From the NCBI GenBank assembly GCA_946811185.2, contig OX328099.1, forward strand, positions 19,123,859 through 19,187,858: a stretch of DNA of 64,000 bases. The letters run 5' to 3'. Under the pieces are notes generated by a model. That model was not told the origin of the DNA. It ran no database searches and worked only from the letters and a program-made list of their open reading frames with translations. Source of the stretch: Hippopus hippopus (taxonomy: Eukaryota; Mollusca; Bivalvia; Cardiida; Cardiidae). This document shows positions 21,761 to 32,884 of this stretch, in pieces. Made by a program: the position numbers and the translations under genes. Position 1 is the first letter of the stretch. Each line of letters opens with the position of its first letter.

Positions 21761-21989
21761 TTATTTCTTTACCAGACAGCAAGTTTAAGACTCGTTCATG
21801 TTGAAAGCATTTGCAGAGGACAAATTAAAATGTCTTCAAATGATGGAATTGGTCAGTGAAATGGTAGAAAACATTGTAGGAATAAGAGAAAATGCTGGGG
21901 ACCAGCAGTTTCTCTTATTCCCACTATCTTTTCAGATGCCTCCATTCTCTGTATTGTTAAAGCACTCTTTTGTATGGTTATGGGTTTAA
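21761..21989 (+). mobile_element. MITE-A, full length
   Basis: Compensated palindrome: both arms carry the same change (ggaataagag / ctcttattcc), so pairing is kept. Confidence 0.85.
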
Positions 21990-22189
21990 ATAGTTAAAAT
22001 AAGAATACTCCTGACTTATCAGCACCTGAATTCACTGTGTGGCAGTGGGTTAGATATACTCTGTTGTGGAATTAGCAACTCACAATTAACAGTTTGCTTT
22101 AGAAATAGTGCAGTAATAGCAGCAAGTGATCTAACACTAGTAAATCTGTGGCTTATCATTCTGCAGCATCTTTGTCTCTGTTGTCAGAT

Positions 22190-22310
22190 ATCTGCATCCT
22201 CATTTTCATCCATTTGTTTTCTTTTTCAATCATTTGTTTTCTTTTTCATCCATTTGTTTTCTTTTTGTTTAGCAGTCATTTTCATCCATCTCATTTGTTT
22301 TCGTTTCATC
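22190..22310 (+). repeat. Short tandem repeat, catttgttttctttttcatc
   Basis: A ~21-bp T-rich unit repeats about three times, then fades. Confidence 0.7.
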
Positions 22311-22392
22311 TCAGATTCACTGTTTCCTACATGTGAAGTGCTTACGTTAAAGTCATCGCAAACTTATGAATGGGCTGTCTTTATCAAATTAT

Positions 22393-22618
22393 TGGTAGCT
22401 CTGTACTAGATGAGGAAACCTATGACTTTTGATATTGAAAGCATTGGAAGCAGACAAAAAAGTGAAGTGTGGCTCAAATGATGGCAATCAGTCTTTAAAA
22501 GGGCTGGAAAAATTGTGAGAAAAGGAGAAAATCTTGCTTTATACTAGTATTTTCTCCTTTTCCAAAGAAATGTCTAATAGCCTTCCTGCTCTGGTTCATA
22601 TGAAGACAAAGGAGTTAA
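22393..22618 (+). mobile_element. MITE-A, diverged
   Basis: gatattgaaagcattggaag left arm; end gacaaaggagttaa. Confidence 0.75.
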
Positions 22619-22681
22619 CACCATTTTCTTTGTTACATGCTTTTCTTTGTTTCTTGATAATAACTAAGAATTTGAACTTAT

Positions 22682-22910
22682 TTAACTCTTTACCAAACGA
22701 CAAATTTTCGGACTGGACCAAATTCAAAGCATCTGCAGACAACAAATTAAATCTTGTTAATATGAGGATTTCTGACTTTGATAGGGTAGAAAATATTGTG
22801 GGAAAAGGAGAAAATGCTGGTTACCAGAATTTTCTCCTTTTCCCACAATGTTTTCTATAGGCTTCTTTCTCGGGGTCGTTAAAAGTCGGGATTGTGTGGT
22901 AAAGAGTTAG
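22682..22910 (+). mobile_element. MITE-A, full length, near consensus
   Basis: TTAACTCTTTACCAAACGAC start, end gtgtggtaaagagttag. Confidence 0.92.
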
Positions 22911-22961
22911 GTCTTAAGAGCCGAACTGATTGCATTGTGTGTGAAAATGCATCTCTTCCAT

Positions 22962-23187
22962 TTAACCCTTTTCCAAACAGTTCTGTGTTTTGATGACTTT
23001 GGAGTAGAAGGCTTTTGAAAACATGGTCATGAAAGGAGAAAATGCCGGTAACCAGCATTTTCTCCTTTCCCTACAACCTTTTCTATTGTTTCTAAGACAT
23101 TTCATATTTTGAGTAACACATAATTTGTCTTTGCAAATGCTTTCAATTTGGACAAGGCTAAAACTTTGTTGTTTAGTACAGAGTGAA
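22962..23187 (-). mobile_element. MITE-A, full length
   Basis: TTAACCCTTTTCCAAAC start; left TIR drifted (gtttagtacagagtgaag). Confidence 0.85.
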
Positions 23188-23420
23188 GTAATAGTTCTGA
23201 TTGGTTGGAGATAGCGTAGTAATCTGGGTATTTTGGGCACTATTTTTCAGCACACAACTATGACAGAAATGTTCTAGCAGTTGAAAGAATGACAAAATCA
23301 AAATGTAAGCAGCAAGAAACTGTTCCACGAATATCCAATTATGCTCACACTACAGACTTTTAAATTCTCTCAGTGAATTCAGAGGTGCAGACATATCTGG
23401 TCTATTCATATCGTAACTTT

Positions 23421-23633
23421 TTAACCCTAGAGTTTTAACAACCCTGAAGCAGAAACCTTTTGAAAACATTGTGGGAAAAGGAGAAATTGCTGGTAACCAG
23501 CATTTTCTCCTTTTCCAACAAGTTTTCTACTCTTTTGAAAAATGAAGGATAATTTTGGCCACATTCAGTTTGTCATCTGCAAATGCTTTGAATTTGGAAA
23601 AGTTTAAAATTTTGGCATTTGGTAAAGAGTTGA
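23421..23633 (-). mobile_element. MITE-A, full length with TIR deletion
   Basis: The right end is TTAACCCTAGAG, lacking the TTACCACACAAT part. Confidence 0.82.
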
Positions 23634-23850
23634 GCACTTTGCCAAACACTCCAGCGTTTCAGCAATCTTTAGAAGAGAGTGTTCTGAAAACTACATGAGA
23701 ATTGGAAGAAATGCTTGTAACCAATATTTTGTCCTTTTTCCACAATGTTTTCAATCCTTGCAAATACAGTTTGAGCTACATTTTCTTTATTGCCTGCAGA
23801 TGCTTCTGATTTAGACAAGTCTGAAAAGTTTGCACCTTGCAAAGAGGAAA
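23630..23850 (-). mobile_element. MITE-A, diverged
   Basis: Shares its ttga boundary with the copy before it. Palindrome reduced to gcttgtaaccaatattt. Confidence 0.7.
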
Positions 23851-23856
23851 CATACA

Positions 23857-24028
23857 AAACAACGGAAGATTTTTTCCCTCTCAGTTCATATTGATAGGAT
23901 TGGCAGATGATATCTAGCAGTGACTTAAATTATGGGATATGCCTGTGAAGTGTATTGAAGGGATATAAATGAAATACTGGTTACCAGCATTTTGTTCTGC
24001 TCCCACATTTTTTTCAAAAGCCATTTGG
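23857..24028 (+). mobile_element. MITE-A, partial
   Basis: aatactggttaccagcattt with cccacatttttttcaaaagc; left arm strongly diverged. Confidence 0.6.
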
Positions 24029-24257
24029 ATTTTGATTGAAAAAAAAATATATATATGATTTGTCAAAGAACAAATAACTTGATTTTCCAAAAACTTAAAC
24101 CTATGTTGTGGTTAATTATTAGAATGGTCTTACTTAGGTAAATTCTAATTATTACAAATGACTCGCTTCGAGCTTCTGTACTACTTCATTGAACCCCTGA
24201 ATTCCTTCCCTTATCTGTGCCTCTGAGTGGGTTTGTTTTGGTCAGATGTAAAGAGTT

Positions 24258-24485
24258 TTAAAATCTTTACCACACAATAAAATTTCAGTGGTCCAAACTG
24301 AAAGCAATTGAAGACAACAAAATGGAATGATGCTCAAATAACGGAATTTGTCTTTGAATGGAAAGAAAAGATTGTGGGAAAAGGAGAAAGTGCTGGTTAC
24401 CAGCATATACTCCTTTTCCCACAATGTTTTCGAAAGGCCTCTAAGAGTCATTAAAACTCGGGATTGTGTGGTAAAGGATTTTTAA
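24258..24485 (+). mobile_element. MITE-A, full length
   Basis: Right arm exactly consensus (cattaaaactcgggattgtg). Confidence 0.88.
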
Positions 24486-24756
24486 GCGATAAAATATAAA
24501 CAATTTGTGTGTTATCTTTTTTCTGTTATTTTTTTGTCCTGTTTCTATTAGAAAGGATATTGTCTAAAGTCTGTGAAAGTTTTTGTTTTGGTTTTTTTTT
24601 TTGTGAAAATGCTTTTAGAAGCTTAATTTCAGGTTATAATTTCAAAATGAAAAATCATGACCCTTGCTGGTCGACAGTCTGCCATTTTTGTGAAATTACA
24701 GACTTTGATGTGATGTTAATAGAGTACCAATATTGAAAGAAAAACAAGCCATCAGC

Positions 24757-24964
24757 CCATTAGCACAGAGTCAGCTGTTTTCACTGCCCTGAGCAGGAAG
24801 GCCTTTCAAAACATTTAGGGAAAAGGAGAAAAGCTGGTAACCAGTATTTTCTCCTTTTCCAACAATATTTTCTCTCATAGACATCCCATCATTTTGTCTG
24901 CTGTGGTAGATACTTTCGGTATGGACCAGTATGGGTTTTTTTTTGTGTGCCTGATAAAGAGTTT
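24757..24964 (-). mobile_element. MITE-A, diverged
   Basis: ccattagcacagagtcagct start; left arm poor (gtggtagatactttcggtat). Confidence 0.7.
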
Positions 24965-25276
24965 ATTGTAATTGGTTCATATTTACTGAAGATCTTGATT
25001 TCATTTATTCGGCATTGTAAGGGCTAATTAAATTGTAACACAACCTAATAGAAAGTGGAAAGGGTCTCCAAAGTGAATCTCATAAAATTTAATTATACAT
25101 ATGCAAAGTTTTTAAAAAAAAAACTTGAATCTCTTGTTCAAAATTATAAAATGCTGAATTTCAGTGCAGGAGCATATTGCTTTGAGTGATTCCAGGCTAA
25201 ACAAATTTTCATTAGCCATGTGATTTTTGTTCCCTGAAATTATTTATATTTGTTAAGAGTGCTAACTATTAAGCCT

Positions 25277-25516
25277 TTAACCTTTACCAGATGACAAAAC
25301 TGTAGCCTTGGTCAAATTGAAAGCATTTACAGAGAGCAAATGTTAGCTAAGACATAAAATTTGTCATTCAACAGGTAGAAAGGATTGTGGGAAAAAGAGA
25401 AAATGCTGGTTACCAGAAAATGTTGGTTACCAGTATTTTCTCCTTTTCCCTCAATGTTTTCAAAAGGGTTCTCTCTCCAGGTTGTTAAAAGCTAGGATTG
25501 TGTGGTAAAGGGTTTA
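25277..25516 (+). mobile_element. MITE-A, full length, centre duplicated
   Basis: The loop occurs twice in a row: aaaatgctggttaccag then aaaatgttggttaccag. Confidence 0.85.
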
Positions 25517-25985
25517 TCCTGTGTAGCTGTCGAACAGTGAAGGATAAGTAAAATTTAAAGCTGTGTTGCAGTTCTTCCCTAGGTATCAAACGTTCAAATT
25601 TCTGTATTTTTGCCCCTGAAAAGATTAATATATTTGCTAGATTAGAGGATAAAAGATATACATTCCACAATCTATAAAAATAGACTAGGTAAAATCAAGC
25701 TTTATACCTGTCCTACTAAATGTTTCCTAATGTTTCTTATGAAAATTGTAACAAAAATTACATGCTTCTGCTATCTCTTTACATGTTGCAATCGTTTCTC
25801 TTATGCCTCATTCATTGGTCCTTATAGCTATCTTTTTGATACAGATCAATTGAGAAACATTTCAGAGAAAAGGTGTGATATTCAGTTAATTTAAGTACTT
25901 ACTCAAAATGTACTGAAGGATTGAACAGAGATATAAATGAAATAGCATTATAATGATGATGAAATCCATATAGAAATGTAGCTAC

Positions 25986-26204
25986 TTATACCTTTACCAA
26001 ACTATCCTTGGGTTTTACAAACATTGGTAAAAAGAGCTTTTGAAAACTGGGTAAGGTGAAAATGTTGTTAACCAGCAATTTCTCCTTTTCGTACTAAATT
26101 TTCCACCCTTTCAAAGACAAACACCATTATTTGAGCCAAATTTTAATTGAGAATACTTTCAAAACAGGATAATTCTATAAATATGTTGTATTGCAAAGAG
26201 TTAA
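25986..26204 (-). mobile_element. MITE-A, diverged
   Basis: The TTAA at 26201-26204 is shared with the next copy. Confidence 0.78.
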
Positions 26205-26408
26205 CCTTTTGCCAAACAAAAAAATTTAAGAATTGTCCAGATTAAATTCATTTGCAGACAACAAATGAAATGTAGCTCACATAATGAAATTTGTCTTTGA
26301 AAAGGTACAAAGATTGCGGAAAAAGGAGAAAATGCTAGTTACAGTATTTTGTCCTTTTTCCACAATGTTTTCAAAAGCTTTCTTTTTAAATTGTTTGGTA
26401 AAGGATCA
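26201..26408 (+). mobile_element. MITE-A, full length
   Basis: TTAACCTTTTGCCAAACAAA start; right arm loses the TCAGGGTCGTT block. Confidence 0.82.
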
Positions 26409-26739
26409 ATAATCTGTTGTGCACTTGTCCTAGATTTTGACCTTTCTACATTTTGACCTCTTTATTTTCTGTTTGTCATATATTGTTTACTTTCAGTAAA
26501 TAATAATTATGATGATTCAATATGCCTGGAAAAAATTGGTTCATTCGTCATGTGTAAAATAAAAAACGAAACTGACTTGTTAAAATAATTCAATGTCTCT
26601 CTGGGTTTATGTTTTCTGTGTTTGTGAAATTTCTTAGTTATCAGTGTTTTTCTTCACTCTTCTGAAAATGTACATCCATTCAGGGATAACTGTATTGAAT
26701 ATCTTATTCTGTCTTAAGTAGAATGTTATGTCCAGAGTA

Positions 26740-26929
26740 AGCCCTTGAAGGGCCTTTCACAGCTATACTTGCCTTTGACACCTGTGTAGATGAGGATCCA
26801 ACTGCACTAAATATACAGTCTGATCTTTGTCTGCACTATTTGTTTGATGAAACACTATAGACAAAGGCAACCTTGAAATTTCAATTATTTTGGTTGTATT
26901 TCTAGACTGAAAATGTCTGTTGTGTTTAA
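26740..26929 (+). mobile_element. MITE-B
   Basis: gtgtagatgaggatccaact and cagtctgatctttgtctgca; its right TTAA is the left TTAA of a MITE-A. Confidence 0.65.
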
Positions 26930-27153
26930 CTCTTTAACAAACGACAAAATTTGAGACTTGTCCAAATTCAAAGCTCTTGCAGACGACAAAAAGAATGATA
27001 CTCAAATAATGGGATTTGTGTCAGAAAGGGTGGAAAACACTGTCGGGAAACGAGAAAATGCTGGTTACCAGCATTTTCTCCTTTTCCAACAAAGTTTTCC
27101 ATGCCTTTTACATCAGGGTCAATAAAACTCGGGATTGTGTGGTAAAGGGTTAA
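26926..27153 (+). mobile_element. MITE-A, full length, near consensus
   Basis: The left TTAA is the right TTAA of a MITE-B copy. Confidence 0.92.
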
Positions 27154-27168
27154 ATGGCACTCAAATGG

Positions 27169-27392
27169 TTAAGCCTTTACCAAACAATCCTGAGTTTTAA
27201 GGTCATTAAGGAAGAAGCCTTTTGAAAACATTGTGGTGAAAGGAGAAAATGCTGGTAACCAGCATTTTTTCCTTTTCATACAATGTTTTCTACCCTATCA
27301 AAGACATATCTCACAATTGAAGCAATATTTGTCATGTGCAAATGCTTTCCATTGGGATAAGTGTAAAACTTTGTCGTTTGGTAAAGAGTTAA
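27169..27392 (-). mobile_element. MITE-A, full length
   Basis: Only 15 bp separate it from the copy before, in opposite orientation. Confidence 0.9.
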
Positions 27393-27442
27393 TCATAGTA
27401 ACTGTTGTAGATGAATGGATTGGATTTTTTATCATGAAATGC

Positions 27443-27671
27443 TTAACCCTTTACAACCCAGTCCCAAGTTTTAACGACCCTAAGGAAAATGCCTGATGAA
27501 AACAATGTGCGAAAAGGAGTAAATGTTGGGAAACAACATTTTTTCCTTTTCCCAAAATGTTCTATACCTTATCAATTACAGAAATCATAATTTGAACTAA
27601 ATTTATTTTGTTGTCTGCAAATGCTTTCAATTTGCTCAAGTCCAAAATTTTGTCGTTTGGTGAAGAGTTAA
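27443..27671 (-). mobile_element. MITE-A, full length
   Basis: Loop changed to gttgggaaacaac, keeping the hairpin. Confidence 0.88.
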
Positions 27672-28019
27672 ACAAAGTCCCTAAGCAATGACTTTTTTCG
27701 AATATCCACCTGGAGAACTGTTTAAAAGAACATATAAAAATTCCGTATCTCTTTGTTGGATCTTTGTTTATTTTGGTAAATACAGATGTCCTTGTATTAG
27801 AATGAAAGGGTAAAGTATGAATCTCACGCAATGAGAAGAATGGCTGCATTAGTTCTGTAACAGTCATACTGTGGACACATTCACATTATGAATACTACTT
27901 ATACTCTTTTGCTCTGTACCAGAGTATAAAAATTGAACCTTAATCCTGTTAAAAAAATTCAAATGAAACTTTCAAGCCGACAGTTAAACCCAAGTTTTTC
28001 TGTTTCATAAGTATTTTTT

Positions 28020-28144
28020 GGGAAAGGTATCTCCTTATTGGACAGTTTAGGTCCAAGATCAGACTGCACGTTTGGTGCAATCTGATCTTGATCTATGCTC
28101 TCCGCAAAAGGTCAGTGAGTTGCAATTAGCAGCCTTAGGGTTAA
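28020..28144 (+). mobile_element. MITE-B, internal deletion
   Basis: Hairpin ccaagatcagactgcacgtt; end gcagccttagggttaa. Confidence 0.65.
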
Positions 28145-28327
28145 GACCTGTCCAAATTGAAAGTGTTTGCATATGACAAATTCAGTGTAGCTGAAAAGAC
28201 GATTTCTGTCTTTGAATTGGTAGGAAACATTGTGGGAAAGGCGAAACCGCTTGCTACCAGCATTTTCTCTTTTTTCCCACTCTTCCACATGGTCTTAAAA
28301 CCACGGGATTGGTCGGTTAAAGATTAA
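28141..28327 (+). mobile_element. MITE-A, left TIR lost
   Basis: Starts ttaagacctgtccaaattg: the first ~30 bp are missing, with a MITE-B copy abutting. Confidence 0.75.
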
Positions 28328-28790
28328 TAAATCTACAATAACTATGGATTAAATATGTTGGAATATATGAGCACAAAGGTAAATTAATTGTTGTTAATGA
28401 GCAGTTTCTTAATTGTTGTCAATGAGCAATTTCTTTTTGTGCCTCAATGTTTCCAACATGTTCAGCTGCCAGGTGAAAAATTTGCCATATGAGGTAAAAT
28501 TGTAAGTTGGTGTGTCCAGAGTATGAGAAAATGTTTATTTATTTTTCTGGTTATGTACATGTATATAGATTTTCTGAACTTCTCCATGTAGGATAAAAAA
28601 TAAGACAACATTGATGGGAACACTGCTGTGTGATGCCTGTGTACCCATGTTGCATTATGGGTAGGTCACATTCGCAGTTCTCTAAATGTTGGTGTTTTTT
28701 TCATGTGTATGATTTTTTTTTTCATTGGGTGTGAATGAAAATTGAGATTCAGATACCATTATCATTAATTGGCCAAGCACTGAGGATAAC

Positions 28791-28994
28791 TGAACCCTTT
28801 ATATGACAATTCTGGGTTTTTGAAAACATCAGGGGAAAAGGAGAAAATGCTGATAACCAGCATTTTCTCCTTTTCCCCACAATGTTTTCTATCTTTTCTG
28901 AAACAAATTCAACCATTGAGCCACATTTGAATTTAAATGCAAATACTTTCAAAGAGGAAAAGTCTACAATTTTTGTAGTCTAGTGAAAGGTTAA
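28791..28994 (-). mobile_element. MITE-A, nearly full
   Basis: Right arm shortened; palindrome carries gataacc for ggtaacc. Confidence 0.82.
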
Positions 28995-29306
28995 GATTCT
29001 ATTGTACATGCATTTACTGAACTTGCATTTGTAATGAAATTTGCATTTGCATATTTTAGTTGCTATTATTTACCATAATATCTTCAGAAGTGGGATGATT
29101 TTAATGGTAAATTGTGTTGTCACCTTTTCATGAGATTTCCATGTTAAATTTTGCAGTCAACTTTTCCAATTTCTAGACCAGCTGTCTGTTCGCCTAGACT
29201 TTTGTCTCATCCAATCACATGAGTGATCTGGTATTTCAGCATTAGAATGGAATTTTGAACAGGTTTACAAATTCAGACCATTATGTCAAAATAGTCAAAA
29301 ACCATC

Positions 29307-29520
29307 TGAACTCTTTACCACACAAAGAAATGCTAGACTCGTGTGCATACCATAATGGGAATTTCTTTCAAATTATGCGATTTGTCTATGATAGCATGGA
29401 AAACATTGTGGGAAAAGGAGAAAATGCTGGTTACCAGCATTTTCTCCTTTCCCTACAATGTTTTTAAAAACCCTCTCCATCAGGGTCGTTAAAACTCGGG
29501 ATTGTGTGGTAAAGACTTAA
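29307..29520 (+). mobile_element. MITE-A, full length
   Basis: Left arm changed (cgtgtgcataccataatggg); right arm exactly consensus. Confidence 0.85.
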
Positions 29521-29538
29521 GGAAACTGATTACTTACA

Positions 29539-29770
29539 TTAACTCTTTACCAAATGACAAAATTTTTTAGATGTGTCTAAATTGAAAGCATTTGCAGACG
29601 ACAATTTAGATGTGGTTTAATTGTCTGAATTTGTCTCTAATAGGGTAGAAAACATGGTGGGAAAAGGAGAAAATGCTGGTTACCAGCATTTTCTCTGTTT
29701 CTCTCAATGTTTTCAGAAGGCATCTTCATTAGGGCCATTAAAAGCCAGAATTTTGTGGTAAAGAGGTGAA
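29539..29770 (+). mobile_element. MITE-A, full length, first of a tandem pair
   Basis: Very similar to the next copy, including private changes (gaaggcatcttcat). Confidence 0.9.
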
Positions 29771-29986
29771 ACTGCAATTTTTAGACATGTCTAAATTGAA
29801 AGCATTTGCAGACGACAATTCAGATGTGGTTTAAATGTCTGAATTTGTCTCTGATAGGGTAGAAAACATGGTGGGAAAAGGAGAAAATGCTGGTTACCAG
29901 CGTTTTCTCCATTTCTCTCAATGTTTTCAGAAGGCATCTTCATCAGGGCCATTAAAAGCCAGGATTGTGTAGTGAAGAGGTGAAAC
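29767..29986 (+). mobile_element. MITE-A, second of a tandem pair
   Basis: Duplicated by tandem copying of the previous element rather than separate insertion, since it repeats tctgaatttgtctctgatag and gaaggcatcttcatcagggc. Confidence 0.88.
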
Positions 29987-30056
29987 TGCTATTTAAATAA
30001 AGCAGATGAAATTTTGCAAACTTAGAGTATTTTAGTCTGATATTGTCACAATATTG

Positions 30057-30155
30057 TAGATGGTAAAGATCAAAGATCAGACTACTTATTCTGTACAGTC
30101 AGGACTTGATCTAAACTCTCTGCAGAAACTCCCCTTACACTGTGAGTTGAGAACA
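30057..30155 (+). mobile_element. MITE-B fragment
   Basis: agatcaaagatcagactact and gacttgatctaaactctctg. Confidence 0.5.
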
Positions 30156-30419
30156 AAAACTGAACTGTATTGTGTATTAGGGTTGTATATTTTTTAGGGA
30201 TCTTAGTTTTAATTGTTATCTACAATGACTTTTTGTTGATGTTGATTAGTAACTGATGTATAGACAGTACAATGTTTTTCAGTATGTCAAACTTATTATG
30301 AGTGATCGTAAAAAAACAAACAATGTACATGTGTATCATTTTGTACTCAGAAAGTATATCAGCTAGTTCATATTGACCATTACATCAATTTGTATTCACA
30401 TAACATTTATTTGTGTCCT

Positions 30420-30609
30420 GGGTCCGTATTCAGTAACCTTGCTGAAGAATGCTCTCAGTCCGATTCTCCAGATATTTCTAAATTTGAAAGTAACACAACT
30501 TCTGATTAGCTAAACCAAATGGTTTAGCCAATCAGAAGTTGTGTTACTTTCAAATTTAGAAAATTCTGAAGAATAAGACAAGGAAGGAATGGTTTGTGAA
30601 TACAGACCC
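30420..30609. mobile_element. MITE-D, 190-bp palindrome
   Basis: Ends gggtccgtattcagt and gtgaatacagaccc. The middle is a ~80-bp near-perfect palindrome (ctaaatttgaaagtaacaca ... pairing with tgtgttactttcaaatttag) around accaaatggtttagcc. In a gene-free region. Confidence 0.75.
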
Positions 30610-30733
30610 TGAATTTGTGTTGTACTAAGTATACCACAAAACAAAGATTTTCAAATAATATTGTGTTCATTTGATTATGAAATGAGATCTGTAAGTTCAT
30701 AACTGTTTGTGTACAGTTACCAGTACTTATTTA

Positions 30734-30860
30734 TTCCTTTACCAAAAAATCCTGTTTTTAAACGCTGGTTTCCAGGATTTTCTCCTTTCCCAAAAACGTT
30801 TCCAAAGGCTTATTCCTCAAGGTCTTTTAAACTCAAGATTGTTTTGCAAAGGGGTCAGAT
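30734..30860. mobile_element. MITE-A fold-back form (two right arms), short
   Basis: ttaccaaaaaatcctg (minus right TIR) runs into ggtttccaggattttctcct and a plus right arm. Confidence 0.6.
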
Positions 30861-32190
30861 ACAATATCCTCATATCTCACAATTTCATTTCAAGATGGTT
30901 GCCTTCCCAGTTTATCCAGTTTATTTTTGTCATCAATTACTCGTATCATTTAAATCATTCAGATCCATAGCAACACAGGTTGTATATTTTCAGTCATTGT
31001 GAACTAGCTGACATGGTTTTAGTACAATTCATTTTATAAATACAATCAAATCTTATGGCAATACCTTGTAAATTTGATCATTTTATATATATCCATTTTT
31101 TGCCGATATTCATGTGGTCTCAAAAGTCATTTTTTAATGAAACTGTTAATGAATCATTTTGTCATTCTATATAATTGTTGTATAGCATGGATATATGCAT
31201 ACACTGAAGGTAGTTTTGAGATAAAAGTTTCTGATTTTTGAAATTTTCACAATTCGTAGGAATCATTTTTGTTATTATTAGTCTTATTATACATTTACAG
31301 TTTGTCTCATCCCACTTAAAGATAGTTCATAATATCATTCTGGGAAAAAGAACACTTGTTCCTTTTCCAAGAATCTCTTTCAAACCATTCAGTATACGCA
31401 TAATGCAATAATTCCTTTTCTGAGAAAGTTTTCATAATTATTTCTTCTGAAATTTCATATACCTGTAAGTCGCCCCTGCATCAGTTGTTATGATTTGTTG
31501 TGTGTTACAAATATACCCTGTTTTAATTAGTTAATTTCATACCTAATTGGTAACTTTGGGGATGGGGCAACTCTGGAGTAAGGTTTTTAAAGAGAAAAGA
31601 ATATAATTTTTGCAAATTTAGGTTTACATCAAAGGACTACATTGATATCATTGTGGCAGATAAAGAAACTGCTTGTTTGTGCAATTTGTGAAAAAAAAAA
31701 AATATGTACTTGATACAGATTAACTTCATTCAGCAACCTGAATATACTGTAGTCACGTGACGAAATTCATGATTAGTAAACATTGTGCGCTTTGGTTCTG
31801 TTTTGGAGAGAGCAAAGATTTTAACAAAAATATGCGAATAAAAAATCAGATTATTTGTGTATTTTGAGGATGATCTTGTGTTTTTCAGAATCTTGCATAT
31901 TGAATCTCAACTTTTTATATGAATATTTTCATCTTGATTTGAGAAACCATTGCATTTTTAGGCCAATTTTTGCACAGTAGCCATTGAATTTTGAAACAAT
32001 GATAATAACTGGGAAAATGGTCTTTGTGATCTATTTTATCCTTTTATCACAATGTAATCAATACAAATATCCCATTTTTCATTGCATCAAACTTTATTTC
32101 CTACAATTTTCTCTATGGTTTGCAGATATGCGTATTGCATATAAAACTCATATACTAAAACTGCATTAATGTTGTGTTGTTTTTTTTCCT
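30861..32190. other. Gene-free stretch, mostly unique sequence
   Basis: Apart from a degraded hairpin at 31322, no element of the families above and no convincing exon. A/T-rich. Confidence 0.5.
31322..31396. mobile_element. MITE-A, degraded centre
   Basis: ctgggaaaaagaacacttgt with tccttttccaagaatc; loop lost. Confidence 0.35.
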
Positions 32191-32350
32191 GTAACCCTTT
32201 TTACACTAAAGCAGGCTTTTGCTGACTATAGGTCAAGATCAGACTTCTCAGAATGTGCAGTCTGATCCAAGATCTACATTTTGGGCCACCTTAGTACATT
32301 TTCAGGCCAAAACAAGTTGAAAGAATAATTTATTTCATCTTTCTATTTGA
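32191..32350 (+). mobile_element. MITE-B, right end lost
   Basis: gtaacccttttacactaaag start; ggtcaagatcagacttctca hairpin. Confidence 0.6.
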
Positions 32351-32370
32351 AAATACTCATTTCCTGAAGT

Positions 32371-32582
32371 TATTACCAGGCAACAAAAATTTATACTTTT
32401 CCAAAAGCACTTGCAGGCAACAATTTAATTGTGGTTCAAATGATGTATTTGTCTTTGATAGCATAGAAAACATTTTGGGAAAAGGAGAAAATACTGGTTA
32501 CCAGCATTTTCTCCTTTTCATACAATGTTTTCAACAGGCTTCTTCCTCAGGGGTTGTAAAAAATGGGGATTGCGTGGTAAAA
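32371..32582 (+). mobile_element. MITE-A, nearly full
   Basis: ttaccaggcaacaaaaattt start, end gattgcgtggtaaaa. Confidence 0.82.
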
Positions 32583-32884
32583 TATCCATTGGGAGGGTTT
32601 AAAACTTGTGTTGTGACCATACCATGTTGATATACCATTATGTCTTTATGTCCAGTGGAGTTTTGCCAAAGGGCAGATTTAAGTAAAAAAAAAATTTAGT
32701 AATTGGTGGATTTTTGGAATTTAAAAAAAAAAAATGCTTCTAAATTGATTTAGTCTTGATACCTTTTTGAAACAAATATGGAAAAGTCATTGGTCAATGG
32801 CTGTAGAAAATTCAAGAATGGGGCATTTTATAGAGACAGTATAGCATCTTGCAATTATTTCAAAGTTGACATTTCTCTATTCAT

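Noticed and set aside
22534..22860. ORF of 108 codons ending in the VENIVGKGENAGYQ motif
   Set aside because: It spans two MITE-A copies; the motif is the palindrome read in frame.
30420..30609. microRNA precursor
   Set aside because: The near-perfect ~80-bp stem and a second copy at 55939 fit a palindromic transposon better than a miRNA gene.
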